Shown in pieces: positions 30,025 to 38,806 of a DNA stretch of 44,993 nt. Every line of letters begins with the position of its first letter. Position 1 is the stretch's first letter. Under the pieces are notes generated by a model. It was not told the origin of the DNA. It saw nothing but the letters and a program-made list of their open reading frames with translations, and did not search any database. The translations under genes and the position numbers were made by a program. The stretch is from positions 1-44,993 of the forward strand of contig NZ_JAINDZ010000037.1 of the NCBI RefSeq assembly GCF_019802345.1. Reading direction: 5' to 3'. The stretch comes from Methylosinus sp. Sm6. Its GTDB lineage: Bacteria > Pseudomonadota > Alphaproteobacteria > Rhizobiales > Beijerinckiaceae.

Positions 30025-32511
30025 ATGGTCGGGGTCGAGCGTTCGAAGAGTTTTTTCCGTTCTGGCGTATTTTGGAGCGTGGTCGCGTCGCTGTCGGTTC
30101 ATGGCGCAGCACGCGCCCAAGACGCCGCTGCACAGGACGCCGCCGTGCAGGATGTCGTCGTCACGAGCAGTGACAAGAACAAGCCGGGAGAATTGTCGAA
30201 ACGAAAGGCTCAGGTGCAGAAAATCCCGCGTCCCATCGTCGTCGTCGATCCGAAGACGGCGCAGCGCGAGCAATTGTACCGCCTCGAGGACTTCGCCCAG
30301 AAAATCCCGAACTACAATCCCGGCTCGGGCAATCCGCGCACCGCGCGTCCCGCCATTCGTGGCGTCAGCGCCGGCGCGGGGACCGGCGACGGCTCCGAAT
30401 TCGACACGGGATTCATGATCGACAATGTGTTTTGGAAGCATGTCGGCTTTCAATGGGCGAATTTCATCGACATCGACTCGGCGGAGATCGCCCTTGGACC
30501 GCAGGGAACAGCCGGCGGCAAGAATACGACGGTCGGCAGCTTCATCGTCCGCACGCAACTGCCGTCCTTCGAGCGCAAGACGACCTTCGAAACACAGTTC
30601 GGCAGCTATTCGCATGTCCTCCAGCAGGTGAACACCACCGGGCCGATCATCGACGACAAGCTGGCCTACCGCGTCGCCGCCTACATCGATCGGGGCGACG
30701 GCTGGATCACCGATCAGGTTTCCGGAGCGACTTATCTGAACAATAATCGATGGGGCGCACGCGGCCAGCTGCTCTATGTCGGCGAGGATTTCACCGACCG
30801 CCTCATCTTCAATATTTCGCAGTCCCACGAATACAATAATAATGCGAGCGGCCCCTACGCCGACACGTTCCTGACCTACTGGAACGGAACGCGCCCCGCC
30901 CGCACCTATGCGCAGAATCTCGCCTCGCGGCTCGGCCGGCCGTTGCGCACTCTCGATCCTTTCAGCCCCGCCAACACCGACCAGGGCACGCTCGACCAGA
31001 GCCTGCACACCGTGTCGAACGAGCTGAACGTCAATATTGGCGAAAACGTCTTGACCTCGATCAGCGCCTACGGCCACTTCCGGCTGCTGCCGCGCAATTC
31101 GCGCGGCAATAATCTGACCGAGATCAGCAAAGGCGCGACCGATACTTATGTCGATCAGTTCTCGCAGGAGGTCCGGCTGACCTCGCCACGCGACCAGCCG
31201 CTCGAATGGCAGGTCGGGCTGTTCGGCTTCTATGATTACGTCTGGAATCGCGCCAACACCATCTTCGGCGCCGACGCCGCCGCCTGGTTCAGCAACTCTC
31301 ATCTGCTGCGCGACATGGCCAGCAATCGCGACGGCAACGCGCGCGACATCCAGGTCGCGGCCTATGGCAATGGAACCTTTCATTTCGACGATCAGCTGAG
31401 CGTGACGCTCGGACTGCGCGACAGCTGGGAAGTGCGGTCCGGCTCCAATTTCAGCTGGTTCACCTTCGTCCCCGGCAATGGAACCTTCGAGGAGCAGCAG
31501 GCGGCGATCGTCGCGGGCGGAGGGCAACGAGCCTACGACACCGGCGGACAGAAGTCGACGCTCAACGCGCTCACGGGCATCTTCAATCCGCAATACAAGG
31601 TCACCGAAAATGTGACGGTCTACGGCTTGGTCGGCCGCGGCGAGAAGGCCGGCGCGGTCAACACGGGCGCCCAGGCGATCTATGTCGACGGCGTGTTCCA
31701 GAAGTTCCAGCCGGTGGTCACCAAGCCGGAAGTATCCTGGGATTACGAGGCCGGGATCAAGACCGTCTGGGACGAGGGTAGGCTCGTCCTCAACGGCAAC
31801 TTCTATTGGAACGACATCTATAATTTCCAGACGAACTTCGTCGACGCCTCGATCCTCGACGGCAATGGCGTGCCGACCCGCCAGACCTATCTCGGCGTCG
31901 CCCCACATGCGCGCCTGCGCGGCTTCGAGTTCGACGGGCGCTGGAACGCTTTCGAGGGCTTCTGGCTCAATTATTCCGGCGCCGTCATCGAGGCGCGCTG
32001 GATCGACTTCGACGACGCGCCACTCGATCCGTCCTGGACCTGGAGCACGATCGCGACGACGGGCCCCTACGCCGGCCTCAGGGCGCCGACGAAGGTCAGC
32101 CGCAGCAACACGCGCTTCAACGCCGTGCCGACGTTCCAGTTCAACATCGGCGCCAATTACGAGACCAGGCTCGGCCGTCTCTTCGAGGGCGAGGGAGAGT
32201 GGTGGAGCAAGCCGCTCGTCGGCTTCGCCTATGTGAATGTGGCCTGGCAGAACAAGACGCTGGTGACCAATCCGGACGCGGTCGTCACCTATTGGCAGCC
32301 CGCCTACGCCATCACTAATCTCGGATTGGGAATCAAGACCGAGGACGAGAGCGTCAGCCTCAACGCCTGGGTGAAAAATCTGACCAATCAGATTCCGATC
32401 GTGAACACGGGGGCGACAGCGATCGACGCCGGCACGGCGACGGCGCCGGCGACCGTCAATTTCTACCGCTTCCCTCGAACGATCGGAGGAACGTTGAGAT
32501 TCACGCTCTGA
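30025..32511 (+). CDS. TonB-dependent outer-membrane receptor
   Basis: Energy-coupled uptake receptor, 828 residues. The signal peptide ends near AARA-QDA, followed by DVVVTSSDKNK, a TonB-box-like segment. The plug domain includes PRPIVVVDP, LEDFAQKIPNYNPGSGNP, RPAIRGVSAG, IDIDSAEIALGPQGTAGGKNTTVGSFIVRT, then a 22-strand-type barrel, with the C-terminal TonB-receptor signature WVKNLTNQIP ... FYRFPRTIGGTLRFTL ending in Leu after Phe. The start ATG has GGAG 8 bases upstream. Substrate (siderophore, heme, copper chelate or other) cannot be read. No regulator, TonB/ExbBD or transporter genes lie next to it, so it is a stand-alone receptor. Confidence 0.92.
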   Translation: MVGVERSKSFFRSGVFWSVVASLSVHGAARAQDAAAQDAAVQDVVVTSSDKNKPGELSKRKAQVQKIPRPIVVVDPKTAQREQLYRLEDFAQKIPNYNPGSGNPRTARPAIRGVSAGAGTGDGSEFDTGFMIDNVFWKHVGFQWANFIDIDSAEIALGPQGTAGGKNTTVGSFIVRTQLPSFERKTTFETQFGSYSHVLQQVNTTGPIIDDKLAYRVAAYIDRGDGWITDQVSGATYLNNNRWGARGQLLYVGEDFTDRLIFNISQSHEYNNNASGPYADTFLTYWNGTRPARTYAQNLASRLGRPLRTLDPFSPANTDQGTLDQSLHTVSNELNVNIGENVLTSISAYGHFRLLPRNSRGNNLTEISKGATDTYVDQFSQEVRLTSPRDQPLEWQVGLFGFYDYVWNRANTIFGADAAAWFSNSHLLRDMASNRDGNARDIQVAAYGNGTFHFDDQLSVTLGLRDSWEVRSGSNFSWFTFVPGNGTFEEQQAAIVAGGGQRAYDTGGQKSTLNALTGIFNPQYKVTENVTVYGLVGRGEKAGAVNTGAQAIYVDGVFQKFQPVVTKPEVSWDYEAGIKTVWDEGRLVLNGNFYWNDIYNFQTNFVDASILDGNGVPTRQTYLGVAPHARLRGFEFDGRWNAFEGFWLNYSGAVIEARWIDFDDAPLDPSWTWSTIATTGPYAGLRAPTKVSRSNTRFNAVPTFQFNIGANYETRLGRLFEGEGEWWSKPLVGFAYVNVAWQNKTLVTNPDAVVTYWQPAYAITNLGLGIKTEDESVSLNAWVKNLTNQIPIVNTGATAIDAGTATAPATVNFYRFPRTIGGTLRFTL

Positions 32512-32728
32512 AAGCGGAAGGCGGATGCGCGAGCGGAACAGCGCGCGGCCGCCGGCTCCACAGTCCGGTCACCGCCGGGGCGATAATTCTCGATGGCTGG
32601 GCCGGATGCTCTGATTGTCGTCGCTCTCGCCAGGATGCACTATGCCTGCGTCGCCTTCACCGAGCGGACAGCGCAGGCAAACGACAAAAATCCTGACATA
32701 TCGAAGCGCACCTCGGACGCGTCGCTAT

Positions 32729-33088
32729 TCAAGGCTTCGAGAGAGCCCGATTGCTCCGGCAGACTCGGAGAGGCATCTGCTTAAAGGCGGTGATGCGAAC
32801 GACTTTGCCGGCGGAGACGTCGAACTCGCCTCCGATGCAGGCGCACGCATAGCCGTAATTCCGATTTGTGCCGACGAAGCGCTTTCGTGAAATGTCGGCG
32901 ACGTGTTCGAATCCGGGTGGTTCTGGTCCGCCCTGAGTCATGATCGTCCATGTGGCTTCAGTGTCCGTCAACCACCAATTGGCCGGCGTTGGATTATGGA
33001 GCCAACCGCAACGCGTCTCCGCCGAGGCGTAACCGCAACCCAGACCGAGGAGAAACAATGCCGCGATTGGCATGACCGTTCGCGCCAC
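32729..33088 (-). CDS. DUF4087 domain exported protein
   Basis: A 119-residue protein with signal peptide (MPIAALFLLGLGCGYASA) and mature part ETRCGWLHNPTPANWWLTDTEATW, NRNYGYACACIGGEFD and LRVCRSNRAL, which match DUF4087, a family of small secreted proteins of unknown function. Four to five cysteines suggest disulfides in the periplasm. The start lies 8 bases beyond the stop of the GH19 gene, same strand, so it is the third gene of a tight operon. Context suggests a periplasmic partner or immunity factor for the hydrolase; this is inference. Confidence 0.82.
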   Translation of the reverse strand: MARTVMPIAALFLLGLGCGYASAETRCGWLHNPTPANWWLTDTEATWTIMTQGGPEPPGFEHVADISRKRFVGTNRNYGYACACIGGEFDVSAGKVVRITAFKQMPLRVCRSNRALSKP

Positions 33089-33096
33089 GTCCCCTC

Positions 33097-33660
33097 CTAT
33101 TTCATATAGCTGATGGCCGCGTAGAATGCTTGCGCATAATCGGCGATCGTCTCGGCCCGATCCGTGCCATTGACGATACGGCGCGCATTCGTCCAGTCTT
33201 CGACATCATCATTAAAATAGTCATTCAAGCTCTTTCCGGTAAAAATTCCTTTTATCATGCCTATGAATAATATTTTTGATGCGTTATCGAGTTCCAACGC
33301 CAAATCTGGATTATGCACCAAATCGACCGATATGAGATCGCCTATCCTCTGGTAGTTCGCCTTGAATGTCAGCTGCACGAATCCACGGCCATAATAGACC
33401 TTGCCGGTCTCAGGATCGGGCGCGCCATAGCGGCGCCCCCTGCCTTTTCCGTATTCCCTGATCGGCTGCATCGTACGATCGACTTCATGATAAGCTGTGC
33501 CGAGAATATAGGCCAGCCATCGATCGTCTTCGGCCGCATAACTGTCCTCCCACACGTCGAGCAACGTGTCGAGACCATCCACCTGGCTCTGACTGAACGA
33601 GCCGTTGAACAGCGCCTTGCGCGTATAGTCGAAGAAGAACTTGCGATTTATTTGCGACAT
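33097..33660 (-). CDS. GH19-type lysozyme/chitinase-like hydrolase
   Basis: A 187-residue enzyme without signal peptide. The catalytic-domain landmarks of phage-like glycoside hydrolase family 19 are present: ILGTAYHEVDRTMQPIREYGKG with Glu59 and Glu69 as likely catalytic acids, YGAPDPETGKVYYGRGFVQLT around 78-98, and a C-terminal TNARRIVNGTDRAETIADYAQAFY. Such enzymes cleave beta-1,4 bonds in peptidoglycan or chitin. No holin or phage genes are near; lacking a signal it would need a secretion system, a holin or lysis for release. The coding DNA is visibly A/T-richer than housekeeping neighbours. Middle gene of a three-gene operon between two exported small proteins. Confidence 0.82.
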   Translation of the reverse strand: MSQINRKFFFDYTRKALFNGSFSQSQVDGLDTLLDVWEDSYAAEDDRWLAYILGTAYHEVDRTMQPIREYGKGRGRRYGAPDPETGKVYYGRGFVQLTFKANYQRIGDLISVDLVHNPDLALELDNASKILFIGMIKGIFTGKSLNDYFNDDVEDWTNARRIVNGTDRAETIADYAQAFYAAISYMK

Positions 33661-33684
33661 GGCCTTCGACCTCCAAATAACCGC

Positions 33685-34056
33685 TCAATGCTTCTCGCAA
33701 ATCATCGGATTGATAAACGCCCGCGAGACCATAGCAGCGGCGTAATTTTCGAGATTTATGACGATGGCGCCGCTTCCCGTATTGCTCTTCAGCTGATCGC
33801 TGCGTGCGACCACGAATCCTTTGCTCACATCGAGCCGATCCGCCGTTCCTTCGAGACACATCGAATACATGCAGACAGACCTGGCGCCGCTCTTGGTGTC
33901 GATACTGACGCTCGACGGCGTGAATCCGTCCGATTTTTCGCATTTTCCTTTACTGCACGCAACTTCCACATCTTGATTCGTGCAGACAAATTCTTCGGCT
34001 GACGCATTCCGCGTCAAAACAACGAATAGCATCGCGGCAATGCCGGCAAAACGCAT
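33685..34056 (-). CDS. Small exported Cys-rich protein, unknown
   Basis: A 123-residue protein with signal peptide ([20 protein letters not shown]) and mature [37 protein letters not shown] and a C-terminal PMICEKH; six cysteines in the mature chain point to a disulfide-bonded periplasmic protein. No family is recognised. GGAAGAGG lies about 6 bases before the ATG. It is the first gene of the operon, 24 bases ahead of the GH19 gene. By position it could be an inhibitor or immunity protein against the hydrolase, or an envelope stress protein. The frame stays open far upstream, but only as shadow of ispH/thrB. Confidence 0.72.
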   Translation of the reverse strand: MRFAGIAAMLFVVLTRNASAEEFVCTNQDVEVACSKGKCEKSDGFTPSSVSIDTKSGARSVCMYSMCLEGTADRLDVSKGFVVARSDQLKSNTGSGAIVINLENYAAAMVSRAFINPMICEKH

Positions 34057-34272
34057 GAAACACCTCTTCCGCTTATACTGAATCATAGCACGGGTCGCCG
34101 CCGATGCAACCAGCGATACCGGCTGATATCGCCATTCGCGTCGAAAATGTCGTTGCTTCGCCGCTTCTGCGATCGTCGGCCGGTTTGCTTGCACTTGACG
34201 CCTATCCTCGCGCGGGACATTAGAACCCAGCGGCGCAAACGACCCGCAGTCTCCGAGGAGAGGCGTGAAGCC

Positions 34273-35241
34273 ATGACGTTCGAGCCCCGCCCGCCCAAGC
34301 CGCCGCTGAAGATCCTGCTGTGCTCGCCGCGCGGCTTCTGCGCCGGGGTCGTGCGCGCCATCGACGCCGTCGAGCGCGCCATCGCCAAATTCGGGCCGCC
34401 GGTCTATGTGCGCCACGAAATCGTGCACAATCGCTATGTCGTCGAGGCGCTGAAGGCCAAGGGCGCCATTTTCGTCGAGGAGCTGGAGGAAGTGCCGGAC
34501 ACGCAGGCGCCGGTCATCTTCTCCGCCCATGGCGTCGCCAAATCCGTCTCCGCGCAGGCCGAGGAGCGCAGCCTGCTCGCCATCGACGCGACCTGCCCGC
34601 TCGTCACCAAAGTGCATCGCGAGGCGGAAATTCACTGGAAGCGGGGCCGCACGGTCCTCCTCGTCGGCCACGCCGGCCATCCGGAAGTGGTCGGCACGAT
34701 GGGCCAGCTGCCGCCGGGCGCCGTGGTGCTGGTCGAATCGGTCGGCGCGATCGCCGATCTCGCCTTCGGCGACGAGAGCAATCTCGCCTATGTCACGCAG
34801 ACGACGCTGTCGATCGACGATTCCCAGGAGATCGTCGCGGCGCTGACCCGCCGCTTTCCGCAGATCGTCGGGCCGCACAAGGAGGATATCTGCTACGCCA
34901 CCACCAACCGCCAGGCGGCGGTCAAGCAGGTGGCGCCGCAGGTCGACGCCGTCATCGTCGTCGGCTCGCCCAATTCCTCCAATTCCCAGCGCCTGCGCGA
35001 GGTCGCCGAGCGCGCCGGCGCCCCCGCCCGGCTGCTGCAGGGCCGCGCCGAGATCGATTGGGACCTGTTCGGCTCCATCGCCACGCTCGGCATCACCGCC
35101 GGCGCCTCCGCGCCGGAGGTCTTGGTCGAGGAGATCATGGACGCTTTCGCCGAGCGCTACGAGATCACGGTCGAGACCGTCTCGGCGGCCGATGAGGACG
35201 TCTCCTTCCCGCTGCCCAAGGAGCTGCGCGCGCACGCTTGA
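34273..35241 (+). CDS. ispH: 4-hydroxy-3-methylbut-2-enyl diphosphate reductase IspH
   Basis: [4Fe-4S] enzyme of the last step of the MEP isoprenoid pathway, making IPP and DMAPP. 322 residues. The three cluster cysteines are Cys23 (SPRGFCAGV), Cys108 (DATCPLV) and Cys207 ([11 protein letters not shown]); HPEVVG holds the proton-donating Glu138, and GSPNSSNS (231-238) binds the diphosphate. GAGGAGAGG lies ahead of the ATG; a longer open frame upstream is not supported. It heads the ispH-thrB-rnhA block. ErpA, also in this window, is a known type of cluster donor for IspH. Confidence 0.97.
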   Translation: MTFEPRPPKPPLKILLCSPRGFCAGVVRAIDAVERAIAKFGPPVYVRHEIVHNRYVVEALKAKGAIFVEELEEVPDTQAPVIFSAHGVAKSVSAQAEERSLLAIDATCPLVTKVHREAEIHWKRGRTVLLVGHAGHPEVVGTMGQLPPGAVVLVESVGAIADLAFGDESNLAYVTQTTLSIDDSQEIVAALTRRFPQIVGPHKEDICYATTNRQAAVKQVAPQVDAVIVVGSPNSSNSQRLREVAERAGAPARLLQGRAEIDWDLFGSIATLGITAGASAPEVLVEEIMDAFAERYEITVETVSAADEDVSFPLPKELRAHA

Positions 35242-35292
35242 CGCGCGCGCCGCCCGATCCGCCGTCGCCCAACTCCCGGAAACGCGAAGACC

Positions 35293-36255
35293 ATGGCCGT
35301 CTACACGGATGTCGACGACGAGGAGCTGATCGGCTACCTGCGCGCCTATGATCTCGGCGCCCTGCTGTCCTGCAAGGGCATCGCGGAGGGAGTCGAGAAC
35401 TCGAACTTCTATCTCCATGTCAGCGCCGGCAGCTTCATCCTCACGCTCTATGAGAAGCGCGTCGCCGAGGCCGATCTGCCCTTCTTCCTCGGCCTGATGG
35501 AGCATCTTTCCGCGCGAGGAGTGACTTGCCCGCAGCCGGTGCGCGATCGCGCCGGCGCGGCGCTCGGCCGGCTCGCGGGACGGCCCGCCGTCATCGTCAC
35601 CTTTCTCGACGGCTATTCCATCCATCATCCCGAGGCGGTCCATTGCGCGCGGCTCGGAGCGGCGCTGGCGCGGCTGCATCTCGCCGGCGCCGATTTTCCG
35701 ATGCGCCGCGCCAATGCGCTCTCGGTCGCGGGATGGCGGCCGCTCTATGCGCCCTGCGCCGCGCGCGCCGGCGAGGTGGCGGCCGACTTCGGCGCGCTCA
35801 TCGCCGCCGAGCTCGCGCTGCTGGAGCGCGACTGGCCGCGCGGCCTGCCCGAAGGCGTCATCCACGCCGATCTCTTTCCCGACAATGTGTTCTTCCTCGG
35901 AGACCAGATTTCCGGCCTCATCGATTTTTATTTCGCCTGCACCGACGCACTCGCCTATGATCTCGCGATCTGCCTCAACGCTTGGTGCTTCGACGCCGCG
36001 GGGAATTACGACGCGCAGAAGGGCGCGGCCATGCTGGACGCCTATCGGCGGCTGCGCCCGCTGAGCGCGGCGGAGATCGACGCCTTTCCCCTGCTCGCCC
36101 GCGGCGCCGCGATGCGCTTCCTGCTGACGCGCTTCGTCGATTCGCTCGACGTGCCGGCGGGCGCCTTGGTGCGGCCCAAGGACCCGCGCGAATATCTCGC
36201 CCGGCTGCGCTTCCACCGCACGATCCGCGCCGCGCGCGACTACGGCCTCGCATGA
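35293..36255 (+). CDS. thrB: Homoserine kinase ThrB (aminoglycoside-phosphotransferase fold)
   Basis: Phosphorylates homoserine in threonine synthesis. This is the alphaproteobacterial class with the APH/choline kinase fold, not the GHMP kinase of E. coli. 320 residues. Seen: [18 protein letters not shown] at 29-46 (nucleotide loop), FILTLYEKR with the ATP-contacting Lys55, the catalytic [13 protein letters not shown] at 189-201 (Asp193, Asn198) and [13 protein letters not shown] with the metal-binding Asp211. Follows ispH after 51 bases; its TGA overlaps the rnhA ATG. Confidence 0.95.
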   Translation: MAVYTDVDDEELIGYLRAYDLGALLSCKGIAEGVENSNFYLHVSAGSFILTLYEKRVAEADLPFFLGLMEHLSARGVTCPQPVRDRAGAALGRLAGRPAVIVTFLDGYSIHHPEAVHCARLGAALARLHLAGADFPMRRANALSVAGWRPLYAPCAARAGEVAADFGALIAAELALLERDWPRGLPEGVIHADLFPDNVFFLGDQISGLIDFYFACTDALAYDLAICLNAWCFDAAGNYDAQKGAAMLDAYRRLRPLSAAEIDAFPLLARGAAMRFLLTRFVDSLDVPAGALVRPKDPREYLARLRFHRTIRAARDYGLA

Positions 36256-36731
36256 GCGGGCGGGTCGCGATCTGGACCGACGGCGCCTGCTCGGGCAATC
36301 CGGGTCCCGGCGGCTGGGGCGCGATCCTGCGCTTCGGCGACCGCGAGAAGGAAATCTGCGGCGGCGAGGCGGCGACGACCAATAATCGCATGGAGCTGAC
36401 CGCGGCGATCATGGCGCTCGAGGCCTTGACGCGCCCCTGCCCGGTCGACCTCTACACCGACTCGCAATATGTGCGCGACGGCGTCTCCTCCTGGATTCAC
36501 GGCTGGAAGGCGCGCGGCTGGAAGACGGCGGACCGCAAGCCGGTCAAGAACGCCGAGCTCTGGCGGCGCCTCGACGCGGCGCAGGAACGCCATGACGTCG
36601 CCTGGCACTGGGTCCGCGGCCATGCCGGCGACGAGATGAACGAGCGCGCCGATGCGCTGGCGCGCAAGGGCATGGCGCCGTTCCAGCGAAATCGCCGGGC
36701 CGCCGCGCCCGACCCCTTGCCGGGCGCCTAG
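36252..36731 (+). CDS. rnhA: Ribonuclease HI
   Basis: Cleaves the RNA strand of RNA-DNA hybrids. The 159-residue protein aligns position by position with classic RNase [18 protein letters not shown] with Asp10, NNRMELTA with Glu48, LYTDSQYV with Asp70, [15 protein letters not shown] with His124 and Asp134, all four carboxylates and the His being present. The C-terminal 20 residues ([16 protein letters not shown]) are a disordered extension. Start overlaps the thrB stop (ATGA), so coupled translation is likely. Confidence 0.97.
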   Translation: MSGRVAIWTDGACSGNPGPGGWGAILRFGDREKEICGGEAATTNNRMELTAAIMALEALTRPCPVDLYTDSQYVRDGVSSWIHGWKARGWKTADRKPVKNAELWRRLDAAQERHDVAWHWVRGHAGDEMNERADALARKGMAPFQRNRRAAAPDPLPGA

Positions 36732-36812
36732 CGGGCCCCCATTTCGATTGGCGTAGAACTCTTCTTCTCTACTCCGGCGCGGCCGCGGCGGCCGCTCCGG
36801 TCTTATCTCCTC

Positions 36813-37607
36813 TTATTCCAGACGCAGCGGCAGCTCGAGGCCGCCCTCGCCCGTCCGAATCGTCGCGCGGGCGCCGATCACGCGTCCCCGCTCGCCAGCC
36901 GCGAGCTTCAGCGAGAAGCCGCCGGAGTCGTCGCGGGCGGCGTCGATGATGTAGGGCTCCGGCGCCTCGATGAAGACGTCTTCCGCCTTGCCCTTGCCGG
37001 TGTAACGCAGCGTCCAGCCGTCGCCCGCCCTGGTCAGCGAGACGAGGGCGCGCGCCTCGGCGTCCCCGATCCGCTTCGGCGCCAGCGCCTCGGCGGCGGC
37101 GAGCCGCTCGGCGTAAGGCGAGGCGCCGCTCGTCGGCAGGGTCAGCGACAGCTTCGCCTTGGCGGGAAGGCACATGTCGCCGCAGGCGGCGTAATCGAGC
37201 GCGAGCTTCAGCACCACCGGCTCGCCCACGACCTTCGGCGTGACGCGCAGCGGAAAGACGACGCTCTCGTCATAGCCGGCGACGACGAGGCCCGCCTCGT
37301 CGAGATGCTTGGGAACGGGAAAGAGCGGCTCGGCCGAGGCCAGATTTTCCGACCCGGAAAAATCGAACACCGGCGGCGCGCCGGAATCGCCCGGCTGGCG
37401 CCAATAGGTGATCGTCTTCGGGTCGAGCGCGATCTCGACGCCGGCGCGATAGAGGCCGCCGTTCGGACCCGGCGCGGCGATGAGGCGCGCGGTCGAGCGC
37501 GTCGCCCGCGCCGGCTCCGAGGCGAAAGGCTCCGCCCGGGCGGCGCCGAGAAGGGGCAGCGCGAGCAGCGCGCAGGCCGCGAGCGCGACGAATCGTCTTT
37601 TGTTCAT
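36813..37607 (-). CDS. Exported DsbD N-terminal-domain-like protein
   Basis: A 264-residue periplasmic protein with signal peptide (FVALAACALLALPLLGAARA). The body holds an immunoglobulin-like domain similar to the N-terminal (DsbD-alpha) domain of thiol:disulfide interchange protein: GVEIALDPKTITYWRQPGDSGAPPVFDFSGSEN, and LKLALDYAACGDMCLPAKAKLSLTLP with a Cys-x-x-x-Cys pair. The membrane and thioredoxin domains of full DsbD are missing, as in many Hyphomicrobiales homologues. It is divergent from yqgE, a conserved arrangement. Role in periplasmic redox or cytochrome maturation is inferred. Confidence 0.85.
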   Translation of the reverse strand: MNKRRFVALAACALLALPLLGAARAEPFASEPARATRSTARLIAAPGPNGGLYRAGVEIALDPKTITYWRQPGDSGAPPVFDFSGSENLASAEPLFPVPKHLDEAGLVVAGYDESVVFPLRVTPKVVGEPVVLKLALDYAACGDMCLPAKAKLSLTLPTSGASPYAERLAAAEALAPKRIGDAEARALVSLTRAGDGWTLRYTGKGKAEDVFIEAPEPYIIDAARDDSGGFSLKLAAGERGRVIGARATIRTGEGGLELPLRLE

Positions 37608-37697
37608 GCGAGGATGTCCGTAGAGCGCCCCTGCGCCGCTTTTTCGCGCGTCGAACGCCGCTTGTGAAGGGGGGACGCGAGGGGTAATATCGATCCT

Positions 37698-38399
37698 ATG
37701 AGCCCGATCGGGAAGAAACAAGGCCATAAGGAGCCGGGCTCCCGCAGGAAGCGAGGCGAGCCGACCCTCGGCGCGTCCGACGCTCCCCCGGCGCTGGGAG
37801 CGGGGACGAAATCGACCGGCCGCCGCTATCTCGACGGGCAGCTGCTCGTCGCCATGCCCGGCATGACCGACCCGCGCTTCGCCCGCTCCGTCATTTATCT
37901 CTGCGCCCATTCCGAGGACGGGGCAATGGGCCTCGTCGTCAATCAGCCGTCGCAGGTCCGCAATTTCCCCGATCTTCTGGTGCAGCTGCAAGTCATCCGG
38001 CCGCAGGAGCGCATCACTCTGCCCCAGGGCGCCGAAGACATTCAGGTGCTGCATGGCGGGCCCGTGCACACCGACCGCGGATTCGTGCTCCATTCGGCCG
38101 ATTTCTTCATCGACAATTCGACCATGCCGATCGACGAGACCGTCTCGCTGACGGCGACGATCGACATTCTGCGCGCCATCGCCCAGGGCGAGGGGCCGCA
38201 TCGCGCATTGCTCGCGCTGGGCTACGCCGGCTGGGACCCGGGCCAGCTCGAGAATGAGATCCAGCTCAACGGCTGGCTCCACTGCCCCGCCGACCCCGCC
38301 ATCGTGTTCGACACCGACCTCGAGTCCAAATATGCGCGGGCGATGCGGCTGATGGGCATCGATCTCGGACGCCTGTCCACCGCCGCCGGCCACGGCTGA
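37698..38399 (+). CDS. YqgE/AlgH family protein
   Basis: A 233-residue protein of the UPF0301 (YqgE/AlgH) family. The first ~45 residues are a basic, disordered extension ([17 protein letters not shown]). The fold then begins [41 protein letters not shown], with [41 protein letters not shown] and the closing [11 protein letters not shown], all family hallmarks. Molecular function is unknown; AlgH influences alginate and virulence regulation in pseudomonads. Conserved divergent neighbour of the DsbD-N-like gene. Confidence 0.92.
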   Translation: MSPIGKKQGHKEPGSRRKRGEPTLGASDAPPALGAGTKSTGRRYLDGQLLVAMPGMTDPRFARSVIYLCAHSEDGAMGLVVNQPSQVRNFPDLLVQLQVIRPQERITLPQGAEDIQVLHGGPVHTDRGFVLHSADFFIDNSTMPIDETVSLTATIDILRAIAQGEGPHRALLALGYAGWDPGQLENEIQLNGWLHCPADPAIVFDTDLESKYARAMRLMGIDLGRLSTAAGHG

Positions 38400-38806
38400 C
38401 ATTCCCGGGAGCGGGGACGAAGCCCTCTGAAGGCTAAGGGAATCACACATTTCCAGGAGACCGTCATGGCCGGGCTCGTCCCGGCCATCCACGCCGTAAC
38501 CCCGAGGTTTCTCGCAATTTTAGGCACGGCGTCGACGTTGCGGCCATAGGCTCGACGACTTGGCTTGAAGCGTGAAATCCGCAGATCGAGTCTGTTTTTC
38601 CGGCATGTCTCCGCGGCTTGGCGTGGATGGCCGGGACAAGCCCGGCCATGACCGCGGCATGCATAGCAGGGCGGTAGCCCCTGAAGGGGGTAACGTCTCT
38701 GCATTCCTTCACTCGCTCGCCCTGGACGCGCCTCCGCCCCCGAAGGTGCGTTCTCGGCCCCGGTCTGCTAAACCGCCCGGCCGAAACCTTCGGCCCGGGA
38801 CCCGAG
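38400..38806. other. Intergenic region between yqgE and argS
   Basis: No gene. Dominated by the MITE-like element; the right part (38670-38730) has GGTAGCCCCTGAAGGGGGTAAC and CATTCCTTCACTCGCTCGCCC, a degenerate version of the TTCACCCGATCGCC repeat ends seen elsewhere. Any argS promoter must lie in the last ~80 bases or within the element. Confidence 0.6.
38463..38652. mobile_element. MITE-like element with 33-base terminal inverted repeats
   Basis: Left arm 38463-38495 starts GTCATGGCCGGGCTCGTCCC and right arm 38620-38652 ends GGGACAAGCCCGGCCATGAC; they match at 32 of 33 positions when one is reversed. Each arm is also internally palindromic (GGCCGGGCTCGTCCCGGCC). The ~124-base interior has no ORF. 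No transposase is nearby, so this is a non-autonomous miniature element. It sits directly upstream of argS. Confidence 0.85.

Noticed and set aside
29989-31908. 639-residue minus-strand frame opposite the TonB receptor
   Set aside because: Pure complement of a complete receptor with signal peptide, plug and barrel motifs.
33097-34056. Prophage remnant around the GH19 enzyme
   Set aside because: No holin, tail, capsid, integrase or attachment repeats within several kilobases; only the hydrolase is phage-like.
34057-36216. Extension of the small exported Cys-rich protein to 843 residues
   Set aside because: The upstream part is the reverse of ispH and thrB; the signal peptide and ribosome site fix the start at 34056.
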